Assembly: GCA_036493735.1 (NCBI GenBank)
Contig: DASXPH010000144.1
Span: 1-64,000 of the forward strand
Direction: 5' to 3'
Origin: AG2 sp036493735
GTDB taxonomy: Bacteria; Gemmatimonadota; Gemmatimonadetes; Gemmatimonadales; Gemmatimonadaceae
Length of the DNA: 64,000 nucleotides
The translations under genes were made by a program, and so were the position numbers. Within the stretch, counting starts at the first letter, position 1. Every line of letters begins with the position of its first letter. Below are positions 47,512 through 54,719 of the stretch, one piece after another. The notes under the pieces were generated by a model. It saw only the letters and a list, made by a program, of their open reading frames with translations. It searched no databases and was not told where the DNA came from.

Positions 47512-48852
47512 ATGACGACCATTCTTACGCCCTTGGCGGGCGTTGCGCCGCCTCGCCTGTCGCGGGCGCAGATCGCGCAACTGCTCGAGGAAGCACGTGC
47601 TCGCACGTTGCAGCTCATCGCGACCGTCAGTGAAGCCGACCTGCGTGCGCAGCACGATCCACTGATGGGCCCCATCCTTTGGGATCTCGGGCACATCGGT
47701 CATTTCGAGGAGCTGTGGCTCGATCGGAACCTCGACGGAAAGGTGGAATTCGTTGAGATGCCCGGGATGTACAATCCGTTCGAGTATCCACGACGTGTGC
47801 GAGGGGAGCTTCCCCTTCCGACGCTGGCGGCAACGCTCGACTCGATGGCAGCAATTCGTGAGCGCTCCCTCGAACGTCTGGAGCACGTCGATCTCGATTC
47901 GAGCGATCCGCTCCTCGAGGATGGCTACGTCTACCAGATGGTACTGCAGCACGAGTATCAGCATAACGAGACGATGCTCCAGACGCTCCAGCTGAAGACT
48001 GGCACGCCATATTCGCCAGCGGCGCGTCGGGAGTTGCCGAGCATGCTGTCGCCTAACGTGGATCGTCCGCGCATGGTACGGGTCGAAGTGAGCGGCGCGA
48101 CGTTGGGCACGAACGATCGCCGGCGCGCGTACGACAACGAGCGGCCGAAGCACTCGGTCGACATGGCGCCGTACTGGATCGACCGCACGCCGGTGACCAA
48201 CGCCGAGTATCTCGAGTTCATGCGTGACGGCGGATACACGCGACTGGGGTTATGGAGTGATGCGGGGCGCGAGTGGTTGGCCGACTCCAAGGCGACGGCG
48301 CCAAAATACTGGTGGCAGGCAGACGGAAAGTGGTTGAGGCGGAGCATGGATCGCGTTGCACCGCCCGAGCCGTTTGCGCCGGTGATTCACGTTTGCTATC
48401 ACGAAGCGGAAGCATTCGCGCGCTGGGCGGGGAAGCGCCTCCCGAGCGAGGTGGAGTGGGAGATTGCCGCGTCGTGGAATCCCATTCAGGGCGAGGCGCT
48501 CGAGTTCCCATGGGGGAGCCACGAGCCGACGGTGAGCGATGCCAATGTCGACCAGCTCGGCTTCGATGTGGCGCGCGTGGACAGCTACGAGAACAACGTC
48601 TCGCCGTTAGGCTGTTCCGGCATGATCGGTGACGTGTGGGAATGGACGAGCACCGATTTCACTGGACACCCTGGCTTCGTTGCCTTTCCGTATCCCGAGT
48701 ACTCCGAGCTCTTCTTCGGCACGGAATACAAGGTCCTGCGTGGCGGGTCGTGGGCAACACGGCCGGGCGCCATTCGCAACACGTTCCGGAACTGGGACTA
48801 TCCGATCCGGCGTCAAATCTTCAGTGGCTTCCGCTGTGCGCGTAATGACTAG
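47512..48852 (+). CDS. egtB: EgtB, hercynine oxygenase (sulfoxide synthase)
   Basis: A 446-residue non-heme iron enzyme that joins hercynine to gamma-glutamylcysteine or cysteine with O2. The N-terminal DinB-like domain has the iron site HX3HXE at H147-E-Y-Q-H151-N-E153 and an early His in LGHIGHFEE (61-66). The C-terminal formylglycine-generating-enzyme-like domain has YWIDRTPVTNAEYLEFM, HVCYHEAEAFARWAGKRLPS, GMIGDVWEWTSTDF and VLRGGSWATRP. GGAG precedes ATG 47512; a GTG at 47461 is in frame. It overlaps egtD by 8 bases. Confidence 0.95.
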   Translation: MTTILTPLAGVAPPRLSRAQIAQLLEEARARTLQLIATVSEADLRAQHDPLMGPILWDLGHIGHFEELWLDRNLDGKVEFVEMPGMYNPFEYPRRVRGELPLPTLAATLDSMAAIRERSLERLEHVDLDSSDPLLEDGYVYQMVLQHEYQHNETMLQTLQLKTGTPYSPAARRELPSMLSPNVDRPRMVRVEVSGATLGTNDRRRAYDNERPKHSVDMAPYWIDRTPVTNAEYLEFMRDGGYTRLGLWSDAGREWLADSKATAPKYWWQADGKWLRRSMDRVAPPEPFAPVIHVCYHEAEAFARWAGKRLPSEVEWEIAASWNPIQGEALEFPWGSHEPTVSDANVDQLGFDVARVDSYENNVSPLGCSGMIGDVWEWTSTDFTGHPGFVAFPYPEYSELFFGTEYKVLRGGSWATRPGAIRNTFRNWDYPIRRQIFSGFRCARND

Positions 48853-49846
48853 AGCATCGGCAAATACGGCAGCGCTTCCAATCGAGCGTGAGGTTGGCAT
48901 CATCGTCGCCGACGAGCGAGCGACGACGATGGCGCGGGAAGTGTGCGAGGGGCTCGCTCGGCGTCAGAAGGAATTGCCGCCGAAGTATTTCTACGACGAG
49001 CGCGGGTCCGAGCTCTTCGAACGGATCACCCGGTTGCCCGAGTATTATCTCACCCGTGCCGAGCGCGCCTTGCTCGAGAGTCATGCGCGGGAGCTTGTGA
49101 GCGCGCTCCGTCCGCGCACGCTCGTGGAGCTGGGCGCAGGCAGCGCCGCGAAAACGCGCATTCTGCTCGACGCGATGCGTGCGGCGGGCTCGCTCGAGGC
49201 CTACGTGCCGGTGGACGTGAGCCAGGACTTCCTGCTCGAAACGGCGCGACGGCTTCGCGCCGAGTACCCGGGCCTGCGCGTCACGCCGGCGATCGCCGAC
49301 ATCAGCATGTCGTTAGGCATCCCGGCGCAGCTGCCGCGACCAGTGCTGTTCGCCTTTCTCGGCAGCACCATCGGGAACTTCGACGCCCCATCGGCGCGGG
49401 CGCTGCTGGGGCGCGTGCGGCAGGTCATGCGGCCATTCGACCGCCTCCTGCTCGGCACCGACCTTCGAAAAGCGCGACGTGTCGTCGAGGCGGCGTACAA
49501 CGACTCCCGCGGCGTGACGGCAGCGTTCAATCGCAACATGCTGCGTGTCGTGAATCGGGAGCTCGGCACCGACTTCGACGTCATGAGCTTCTCGCATCGA
49601 GCCTTCTACTCGCGCGAGCGGCATCGGATCGAAATGCACCTCGTCTCGAGGCGCGATCAGGTCGTGCACATTCCGAGAACGGGCGAGGTACGCCTGCGGA
49701 AGGGCGAGAGCATCCGTACGGAAATCAGCTGCAAGTACGACCGGCCAAGCGTTCGGCGACTGCTCCGCGCGGCCAGCCTGCGGCTGGAGCAGTGGATCGC
49801 TGAGGACGGCCGCTTCGCCCTGAGCCTCGCGGCGCCGCGGCTATGA
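48845..49846 (+). CDS. egtD: EgtD, L-histidine N-alpha-methyltransferase
   Basis: A 333-residue SAM-dependent enzyme that trimethylates histidine to hercynine. It has ELPPKYFYDERGSELFERIT near the start, the SAM loop TLVELGAGSAAKTRILLDA, VPVDVSQDFL, FAFLGSTIGNF and the histidine-binding region YNDSRGVTAAFNRNML. Length matches EgtD (about 320-330). ATG 48845 overlaps the egtB stop (ATGACTAG). Its TGA overlaps the egtA start (ATGA, 49843-49846). The frame upstream to 48629 is inside egtB and rejected. Confidence 0.96.
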   Translation: MTRASANTAALPIEREVGIIVADERATTMAREVCEGLARRQKELPPKYFYDERGSELFERITRLPEYYLTRAERALLESHARELVSALRPRTLVELGAGSAAKTRILLDAMRAAGSLEAYVPVDVSQDFLLETARRLRAEYPGLRVTPAIADISMSLGIPAQLPRPVLFAFLGSTIGNFDAPSARALLGRVRQVMRPFDRLLLGTDLRKARRVVEAAYNDSRGVTAAFNRNMLRVVNRELGTDFDVMSFSHRAFYSRERHRIEMHLVSRRDQVVHIPRTGEVRLRKGESIRTEISCKYDRPSVRRLLRAASLRLEQWIAEDGRFALSLAAPRL

Positions 49847-51075
49847 CCGCTACCGCCACGTTCGATCGTTTCGCATGCTGGGTGCGCGAGGGCCTGTTCG
49901 CGCCGCAGGTTGATGATCGGCGCCGAATCGGCATGGAGATCGAGATGTTGCCGATGCTTGCCGAGTCGGCGCTCCCGTGTCCCCTCCAGGGCCTCGAGCA
50001 TCCAATCTCGACGTTGGGTTTTCTGCGGCCTTACGGCGTTGCCGGGGAGTGGCGCGAGCAGCGGTCGGCGAAGGGAGCTCCGTACTTCAGCTTGCCGAAC
50101 GGATGGCTGGTGACTTTCGAGCCCGGCGGTCAACTCGAGCTCTGCACATCGCCAGGCGCATCCGTAACTGAATTGGCGTCCGAGATGACGTCCATCCTCG
50201 AGCCGTTGCGCCGCGCGGCGCGCGATGCGGGGATCGAATTGCTCAGCCTCGGGATCGATCCCGTGAACGACATCAGCCGCGTGCCGTTGCAGCTCAAGAG
50301 CGAGCGGTACGTCGCGATGACGCGCTACTTCGACAGCATCGGCCCGAGTGGCGTGCGGATGATGCGCCAGACGGCCGCGACCCAGGTGAGCGTGGACGCG
50401 GGCGGCGCGCCAGAGGCGAGGTGGCGGCTTCTGAGCGATTTGACGCCGTACCTAACGGCGATCTTCGCCAACTCTTCTCGCTATACTGGTGAGGACAGCG
50501 GATACCGGAGCTTTCGCGCGCAATGTTGGCGGTCGCTCGACCCATCGCGGACAGGCGTCCCACACCCGGAACGGCCAGCCTGCGAGGCGTACACCCGCTT
50601 CGCGCTCGACGCGTTCGACATGACGCGCACGGACGAAGAAGGGTCGTATCGCGCCTTTGGCGACTGGGCATGCAGGGGAGAGGGTACGACAGCCCAGTGG
50701 GCGAATCACCTCACGACGCTCTTTCCCGAAGTGAGGCCGCGCGGACACATCGAGGTCCGTTCGATCGATGCGCTGCCGCCCGAAGAACTCGTCGCACCCC
50801 TCGCACTGCTTGCGGGGCTCACGTATGACGCCCAAGCTGCCGTCGAGGCCCGTACTCTCGTACCAGGCGCCGATGAGGATCTGCTCAACAGAGCAGCGCG
50901 CTGTGGCTTGTACGACAGCGACATTGCTTCGATCGCGACGGATCTCGTACAGATCGGGCTGCGCGGCGTCGCGAGATTGGGCGAGCAGGTCATTGTCGCC
51001 GCCGACGTCGAGCGCGCTGCTGACGTGACCTCGAAACGTATGCGGAGGCCGAGCACCGCCGAGTCCTCTGGATAA
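49843..51075 (+). CDS. egtA: EgtA, glutamate-cysteine ligase
   Basis: A 410-residue ATP-dependent ligase that makes gamma-glutamylcysteine, the sulfur donor for EgtB in the actinobacterial pathway. GCS2-type features include RRIGMEIEMLPM, TFEPGGQLELCTSP, MRQTAATQVSVDAGG, ANSSRYTG and GHIEVRSIDALPP. It is the third gene of the egtBDA run, with a 4-base overlap to egtD. Its last 620 bases lie antisense to the 3' part of the M1 peptidase frame. No egtC or egtE is in the window. Confidence 0.93.
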   Translation: MTATATFDRFACWVREGLFAPQVDDRRRIGMEIEMLPMLAESALPCPLQGLEHPISTLGFLRPYGVAGEWREQRSAKGAPYFSLPNGWLVTFEPGGQLELCTSPGASVTELASEMTSILEPLRRAARDAGIELLSLGIDPVNDISRVPLQLKSERYVAMTRYFDSIGPSGVRMMRQTAATQVSVDAGGAPEARWRLLSDLTPYLTAIFANSSRYTGEDSGYRSFRAQCWRSLDPSRTGVPHPERPACEAYTRFALDAFDMTRTDEEGSYRAFGDWACRGEGTTAQWANHLTTLFPEVRPRGHIEVRSIDALPPEELVAPLALLAGLTYDAQAAVEARTLVPGADEDLLNRAARCGLYDSDIASIATDLVQIGLRGVARLGEQVIVAADVERAADVTSKRMRRPSTAESSG

Positions 51076-53679
51076 TCTCCGTGCCTTCAACGCGTGCTGC
51101 GTGGAACGAATGCGGACCGTGCGTTCGAGCTCGTCGCGCGTCTGCAGAACTTTCTGCCGGAGATCGGTCGGGAGCTTCGGATGATCGGCCAGATAGTCGT
51201 CGATCACCCGTAAGGCAGCGGCGTCTCGCTGGCCGCCTATGAAGGCCCCGAGCCATGATCCCAGGAAAAAGATCCGACGGTTGTGCTGGATCCAGGGGAG
51301 TGTGTCGAGCGCTGGCCGGAGGTAGCTCACGGTGAGGGCGCTCTGATCAGGATCGTTGAACGCGCGCAGGCTCGCCGTCACCCATTCCTCGTTGAGCGTG
51401 GAGTCGCCGAGGTAGCGGGCGAAGTAGGCTCTCTTGGCGGCGGAGTCCGGGCGAGCGGCGCCGGCGACGAAGGCGCGGCGCTTACCGCCGGCCGTCGTGT
51501 CGCGCTGTGCCTCTTCGCTCAGCCGGCGATTCGCCGTGGGCGAGCCGACGGCGACCAGCTGCGTAATGATCGACCAGCGGCTTGGCTCACGAAGTGGAAG
51601 TCCAGCGGCGCTGGCGCTGTCGAGCCAGGCGTCGAGGTGCGCGGCGTCACTGGGTGTCGCCGCCAGATCGATGTAGGCGTCGAGAGCGCTCTTGCGGATT
51701 CCGTACGGACGCCGGGCGTCGCGAGCACACTGGAGAAGCAAGGCTCCGGCGGCGGGGAGAATGGAGTCGCGGGAGGCTGTCGATACGTAGGCTTCGATGC
51801 CGCGGCGCAAGCGGCCGATGATGCCGGCCACGATCTGCTCATCGTGCTCGCGGGGTAGCTCGCGCATCGCCGCGGCGATGAACCGTGATGGTGGCAGGCG
51901 AGTCTCGCGGACGAGATCCCACAGCGCGCCCCAGAGCATGGCGCGGAGGAAGGTATCGTCAACGGAGCCAATGTTGGCCTCGAGCCAGACGGTGCTCGTG
52001 CTATCCGGGAGCACGAGGGCGTAGGCAAAGTCGTTCGCGTTGGCGAAGACGAAGTCGGGCGCGGGCTGGCCGACGACCTCGCGAATGTCGGTGGTGTCTC
52101 CGCGGAGAGTGACCGGCACAAGCGTCCGCGGCGCGCCGTGCCTAACGATGACCACTTCCGTGCGGATCGGCCACGGCCCGGCACCGGATAGCGATGGCTG
52201 AGCGGGCCGCTGAACGAGTGCGAGCCGTCGAATGCGACCGTCGCTCACGTCGAGATGCTGCTCGATGATTGGCATGCCCGGGCGAAGGATGTATTGCCTG
52301 CCCCACTCGGCGAGCGCTTGATGGGCCGAGTGGCCGATGTCGTCGAGGAGATCGCGCCAGGTCGCGTTACCATAGGGATGCGCCGTGAGAAAGGCGTGCA
52401 CACCAGATCGAAACGCCGAATCGCCGACGAGGTAGTTGAGCTGTTTCAGAACGCCAGGCGCCTTATTGTAAACGATCGCACCGTAGTTGCTTTTGGCTTG
52501 ATCGAGATTCGCGAGCTGCTGCCAGATGGGCGTCGTCCCCGCAGTGACGTCGACATCGTAGGCGGCGGGCTTGTTGCGCAGGTAGAACGACATCCATGGA
52601 TTCGGCAGGCCCTCGATGTCCTGCATCTTCGCCGCCATATACGTGGCAAAGCCTTCCTTGAGCCAGAGGTCGTCGAACCAACGCATCGTGACGAAATCAC
52701 CGAACCACTGATGCGCGACCTCGTGATAGATCGTCGCGCGCCGTCCGAGGCGCTGGTTGAGCGTGGGCGGCTCGCGATAGATGAACGACTCCTCATTGAA
52801 CATCGTGACGCCGGGGTGCTCCATTCCACCGAATGGAAACGCCGGCGACAGCATGTACTGAAACTGCTGAAATGGATATGGGATGCCGAAGTACCGCTCG
52901 AGCGAGCCTAACGCGGAGCCGACCTCGTTCTGGAGCGAATCCACCTCGACTTCGCGGGCACGGGAGGCGCGCACGAGCAGGGGTGTGGATCGCGGGCCGC
53001 CGACGAACCGTGCGTAGGGGCCCGCGGCGAACGCGAAGAGATATGTCGGCAGCGGATCACTTTCAGCGAATCGAAAATTCGTGGCCGCCACAGCCTTCCT
53101 CTCCGCGGCGAGCTTACCGTTACCGATCGCCAACCATCCCGCGGGCGTGGTGAGCTGCAGCGTTAGGCGGGCTTTGAGATCGGGTTGGTCGAAGCAGGGA
53201 AAGAGTGCATTGGCATCGGACGGCACGAGCAGCGTGTAGAGATACTCGTGGCCGTCCGTCTCGTCGTGAAAGCGAATGATTGGTGAACCCGCGGGCGCGA
53301 TGAGCGTCTTGAATTGCGCTTCGACAGTGTTGGCGCCGGCCCTGACGAGACGCCGGGGGATCCGAAGATGTGCGCCATTCCAGTCGATGTCTCGCCAGGC
53401 GGTGGCGTTGACCCGAACGTCCGTCAGCCTTGGCCCGCGGAAATCGACAATGACATCGCCTGGCTTGGACAGGAGGAAGGTGATGCGAACCGTCCCGCGG
53501 GCGGTGTCGAGCCGGGTGAGGTCGAGATCGAGCGCGTACCGCACGTCGCGAATCTGCGCGGCCCGATGCATGGCAAGGCCGCGAGAAATACCCAGCGCCA
53601 TCGGGCCTGCCGTGTCGGCGCCCGTCTGGTGGAGAAGGGCAGTGGCGAGCTGGAAAACGAAGGCCAGAGAAGGGGTCAT
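50452..53679 (-). CDS. M1 family aminopeptidase with anomalous long C-terminal frame
   Basis: A zinc aminopeptidase from ATG 53679. It has the substrate motif GGMEHPG (GxMEN variant) and HEVAHQWFGD followed 18 residues later by the Glu of LKEGFATY (HEXXH-18-E). The ERAP-like C-terminal helical domain ends near RDELERTVRIR (about 51100). The frame then continues about 210 codons, antisense to egtA, with Arg/Gly-rich composition unlike protein. A TGA in the neighbouring frame at 51087-51089 is probably the natural end, so a 1- or 2-base indel or sequencing error near the 3' end is likely. An exported, periplasmic peptidase is probable. Confidence 0.88.
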   Translation of the reverse strand: MTPSLAFVFQLATALLHQTGADTAGPMALGISRGLAMHRAAQIRDVRYALDLDLTRLDTARGTVRITFLLSKPGDVIVDFRGPRLTDVRVNATAWRDIDWNGAHLRIPRRLVRAGANTVEAQFKTLIAPAGSPIIRFHDETDGHEYLYTLLVPSDANALFPCFDQPDLKARLTLQLTTPAGWLAIGNGKLAAERKAVAATNFRFAESDPLPTYLFAFAAGPYARFVGGPRSTPLLVRASRAREVEVDSLQNEVGSALGSLERYFGIPYPFQQFQYMLSPAFPFGGMEHPGVTMFNEESFIYREPPTLNQRLGRRATIYHEVAHQWFGDFVTMRWFDDLWLKEGFATYMAAKMQDIEGLPNPWMSFYLRNKPAAYDVDVTAGTTPIWQQLANLDQAKSNYGAIVYNKAPGVLKQLNYLVGDSAFRSGVHAFLTAHPYGNATWRDLLDDIGHSAHQALAEWGRQYILRPGMPIIEQHLDVSDGRIRRLALVQRPAQPSLSGAGPWPIRTEVVIVRHGAPRTLVPVTLRGDTTDIREVVGQPAPDFVFANANDFAYALVLPDSTSTVWLEANIGSVDDTFLRAMLWGALWDLVRETRLPPSRFIAAAMRELPREHDEQIVAGIIGRLRRGIEAYVSTASRDSILPAAGALLLQCARDARRPYGIRKSALDAYIDLAATPSDAAHLDAWLDSASAAGLPLREPSRWSIITQLVAVGSPTANRRLSEEAQRDTTAGGKRRAFVAGAARPDSAAKRAYFARYLGDSTLNEEWVTASLRAFNDPDQSALTVSYLRPALDTLPWIQHNRRIFFLGSWLGAFIGGQRDAAALRVIDDYLADHPKLPTDLRQKVLQTRDELERTVRIRSTQHALKARRLSRGLGGARPPHTFRGHVSSALDVGGDNDLLAQSRDAAQPDLYEIRRDRSNVAVVQATARCSVEQILIGAWYESTGLDGSLGVIREPRKQCEGCDEFFGRQRIDRTDLDVSARPHFGKERREVIRPLGCRTLSPACPVAKGAIRPFFVRARHVERVEREAGVRLAGWPFRVWDACPRWVERPPTLRAKAPVSAVLTSIARRVGEDRR

Positions 53680-53726
53680 GGTGAGCGTGACGGTACCAAG
53701 CCGTCGGCAGCGGGGCAAGCCAAGAC

Positions 53727-53754
53727 GGTGAACGGTGCTCGGTGAACGGTGGAC
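53727..53754. repeat. 7-bp tandem array, GGTGNNC x4
   Basis: GGTGAAC, GGTGCTC, GGTGAAC, GGTGGAC in the gap between the M1 peptidase gene and dut. Same core as the array at 15924 and the two heptads at 41184-41197 (GTTCACC, GACCACC). Confidence 0.8.
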
Positions 53755-53802
53755 GCAGGCGCGGGAGTGCTCTATCGTTCGCGCTTCTCCAACGAAGAGC
53801 TC

Positions 53803-54369
53803 ATGGCCGCCGAATACGCCCTGACCGAGGCGCGGAGCGTCCCCGGAATAGATGAAACGAACTCGCGTCCCGCGATCGTCATCGAGCTACTGCACGCGGA
53901 CGCCGAACCGCCGCGGCGCGCTACCCAGGGATCAGCGGGCTACGATCTCTGCGCCTACCTCGCCGGCCGAAGCGTCGATTGCTCCGACGGGCAGAATCGG
54001 TGGACCGAGGTTGCGCTTACGGTCGACGACGCTCCCGCGCGGATGCTGCTGCCGGCGCACGCCATGGCCCTCATTCCTCTTGGCTTCAAGGCGCGACTGC
54101 CTAACGGTTACGAGGCACAGATTCGACCCCGCAGCGGCGCGGTTTTCAGGAGGGGACTCGGGATCCCGAATGCGCCGGGGACCGTCGATTCGGACTTCCC
54201 GGACGAGTGGCGCGTGATCGTGCGCAACATGACCGATGCGCCGATCGAGATCGTGCACGGCGAGCGCATCGCGCAGATGGTGCTGCAGCGATATGAAGTC
54301 CTCCCGTTCGCGGACGGAATGGTAGGCGTCACGACCGAGCGCGTTGGCGGCTTCGGGAGCACGGGCTGA
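53803..54369 (+). CDS. dut: dUTP diphosphatase
   Basis: A 188-residue trimeric dUTPase from ATG 53803 (an earlier in-frame GTG at 53749 lies in the repeat array). The five motifs are visible: SAGYDLCAY (1), IRPRSGAVFRRGLGIPN (2), GTVDSDFPDEW (3), HGERIAQMVL (4) and RVGGFGSTG (5). In motif 3 the usual Tyr is Phe and the following Gly is Asp. The insertion near 75-95 makes it longer than typical (about 150). It hydrolyses dUTP to dUMP. A terminator-like hairpin starts 36 bases after the stop. Confidence 0.94.
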   Translation: MAAEYALTEARSVPGIDETNSRPAIVIELLHADAEPPRRATQGSAGYDLCAYLAGRSVDCSDGQNRWTEVALTVDDAPARMLLPAHAMALIPLGFKARLPNGYEAQIRPRSGAVFRRGLGIPNAPGTVDSDFPDEWRVIVRNMTDAPIEIVHGERIAQMVLQRYEVLPFADGMVGVTTERVGGFGSTG

Positions 54370-54399
54370 GCCGGCGTCGTGGCCCAACGACCACAAATG

Positions 54400-54434
54400 A
54401 AAAAGGCCGGCAGTCCGAATCTGCCAGCCCTTTC
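54400..54434 (-). terminator. Rho-independent terminator, best on the minus strand
   Basis: On the minus strand GGCTGGCAG, loop ATTCGGA, CTGCCGGCC, then TTTTT (54404-54400). The stem is 8 pairs with one mismatch. Read on the plus strand it can also end the dut transcript, but there the tail is only CTTTC. Confidence 0.75.
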
Positions 54435-54472
54435 ACAATCGTAGCGGGTCATGTCGCCATGCACTGCCACGA

Positions 54473-54538
54473 TACCGGTTCCGCTTGGGTCAGGGACCGG
54501 TAATGATGTCGTTCCTTACGCGTTCACGTGACCCAAGC
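54473..54538. ncRNA. Candidate switching hairpins / pseudoknot
   Basis: TACCGGTTCC (54473-54482) pairs with GGGACCGGTA (54493-54502); on the plus strand all 10 pairs form, one as G-U. The 10-base loop GCTTGGGTCA (54483-54492) is exactly complementary to TGACCCAAGC (54529-54538), so two 10-bp helices compete or stack. Together with the minus-strand promoter-like pair and terminator this suggests a short structured RNA of roughly 200 bases, though the strand is not settled. Confidence 0.45.
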
Positions 54539-54560
54539 TAGAAGCCGAATATTTAGACAA
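54516..54560 (-). CDS. Possible 14-codon leader peptide
   Basis: TTG at 54560 to TAA at 54518-54516 encodes MSKYSASSLGHVNA. It is preceded, 7 bases away, by GGAGG inside a 12-base perfect complement of the 16S rRNA tail (minus-strand AGGAGGTGATCC, plus 54562-54573). Ten bases of the frame (54529-54538) form one arm of the switching hairpin, the arrangement of an attenuator-type leader. No gene follows before the terminator. Real translation is unproven. Confidence 0.35.
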   Translation of the reverse strand: MSKYSASSLGHVNA

Positions 54561-54609
54561 TGGATCACCTCCTCGCTTTAGGGTTGAACATGTCGGATCC
54601 GAACAGCAA

Positions 54610-54638
54610 TCCATAACGCACTTCCGTACCCTAGTCAG
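54610..54638 (-). promoter_or_regulatory. Sigma70-like promoter candidate, minus strand
   Basis: Minus-strand CTGACT (-35; 54638-54633) and TATGGA (-10; 54615-54610) are 17 bases apart. Start of transcription would be near 54603, upstream of the Shine-Dalgarno-like element and the 14-codon frame. The match is moderate (4/6 and about 3/6). Confidence 0.3.
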
Positions 54639-54719
54639 CGGTGCGACGTTCCGCAACGCCAGCCAGTTTTCCTCCCGACATCCAGAACTTGCTGTGACCG
54701 CCGAACGTAGTAGGCGCTG

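Larger units (their letters stand above)
54370..54719. other. 350-bp structured intergenic region
   Basis: The gap between dut and the CPBP protease gene. From right to left on the minus strand it holds a sigma70-like pair (54610-54638), a 12-base Shine-Dalgarno-like match (54562-54573), a 14-codon frame (54516-54560), two mutually exclusive hairpins (54473-54538) and a terminator (54400-54434). On the plus strand it is the leader of the CPBP gene. No tRNA fits. The individual elements are listed separately. Confidence 0.6.

Noticed and set aside
48629..48844. Longer start for egtD
   Set aside because: It would lie wholly inside the FGE-like domain of egtB; EgtD length and the 8-base overlap support ATG 48845.
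54361..54432. tRNA-like T-arm (GGCAG-TCCGAAT-CTGCC) with partly pairing ends 72 bases apart
   Set aside because: No anticodon stem pairs, the C56-type loop consensus is off by one and the left end lies inside the dut reading frame. The stem is better explained as a terminator.
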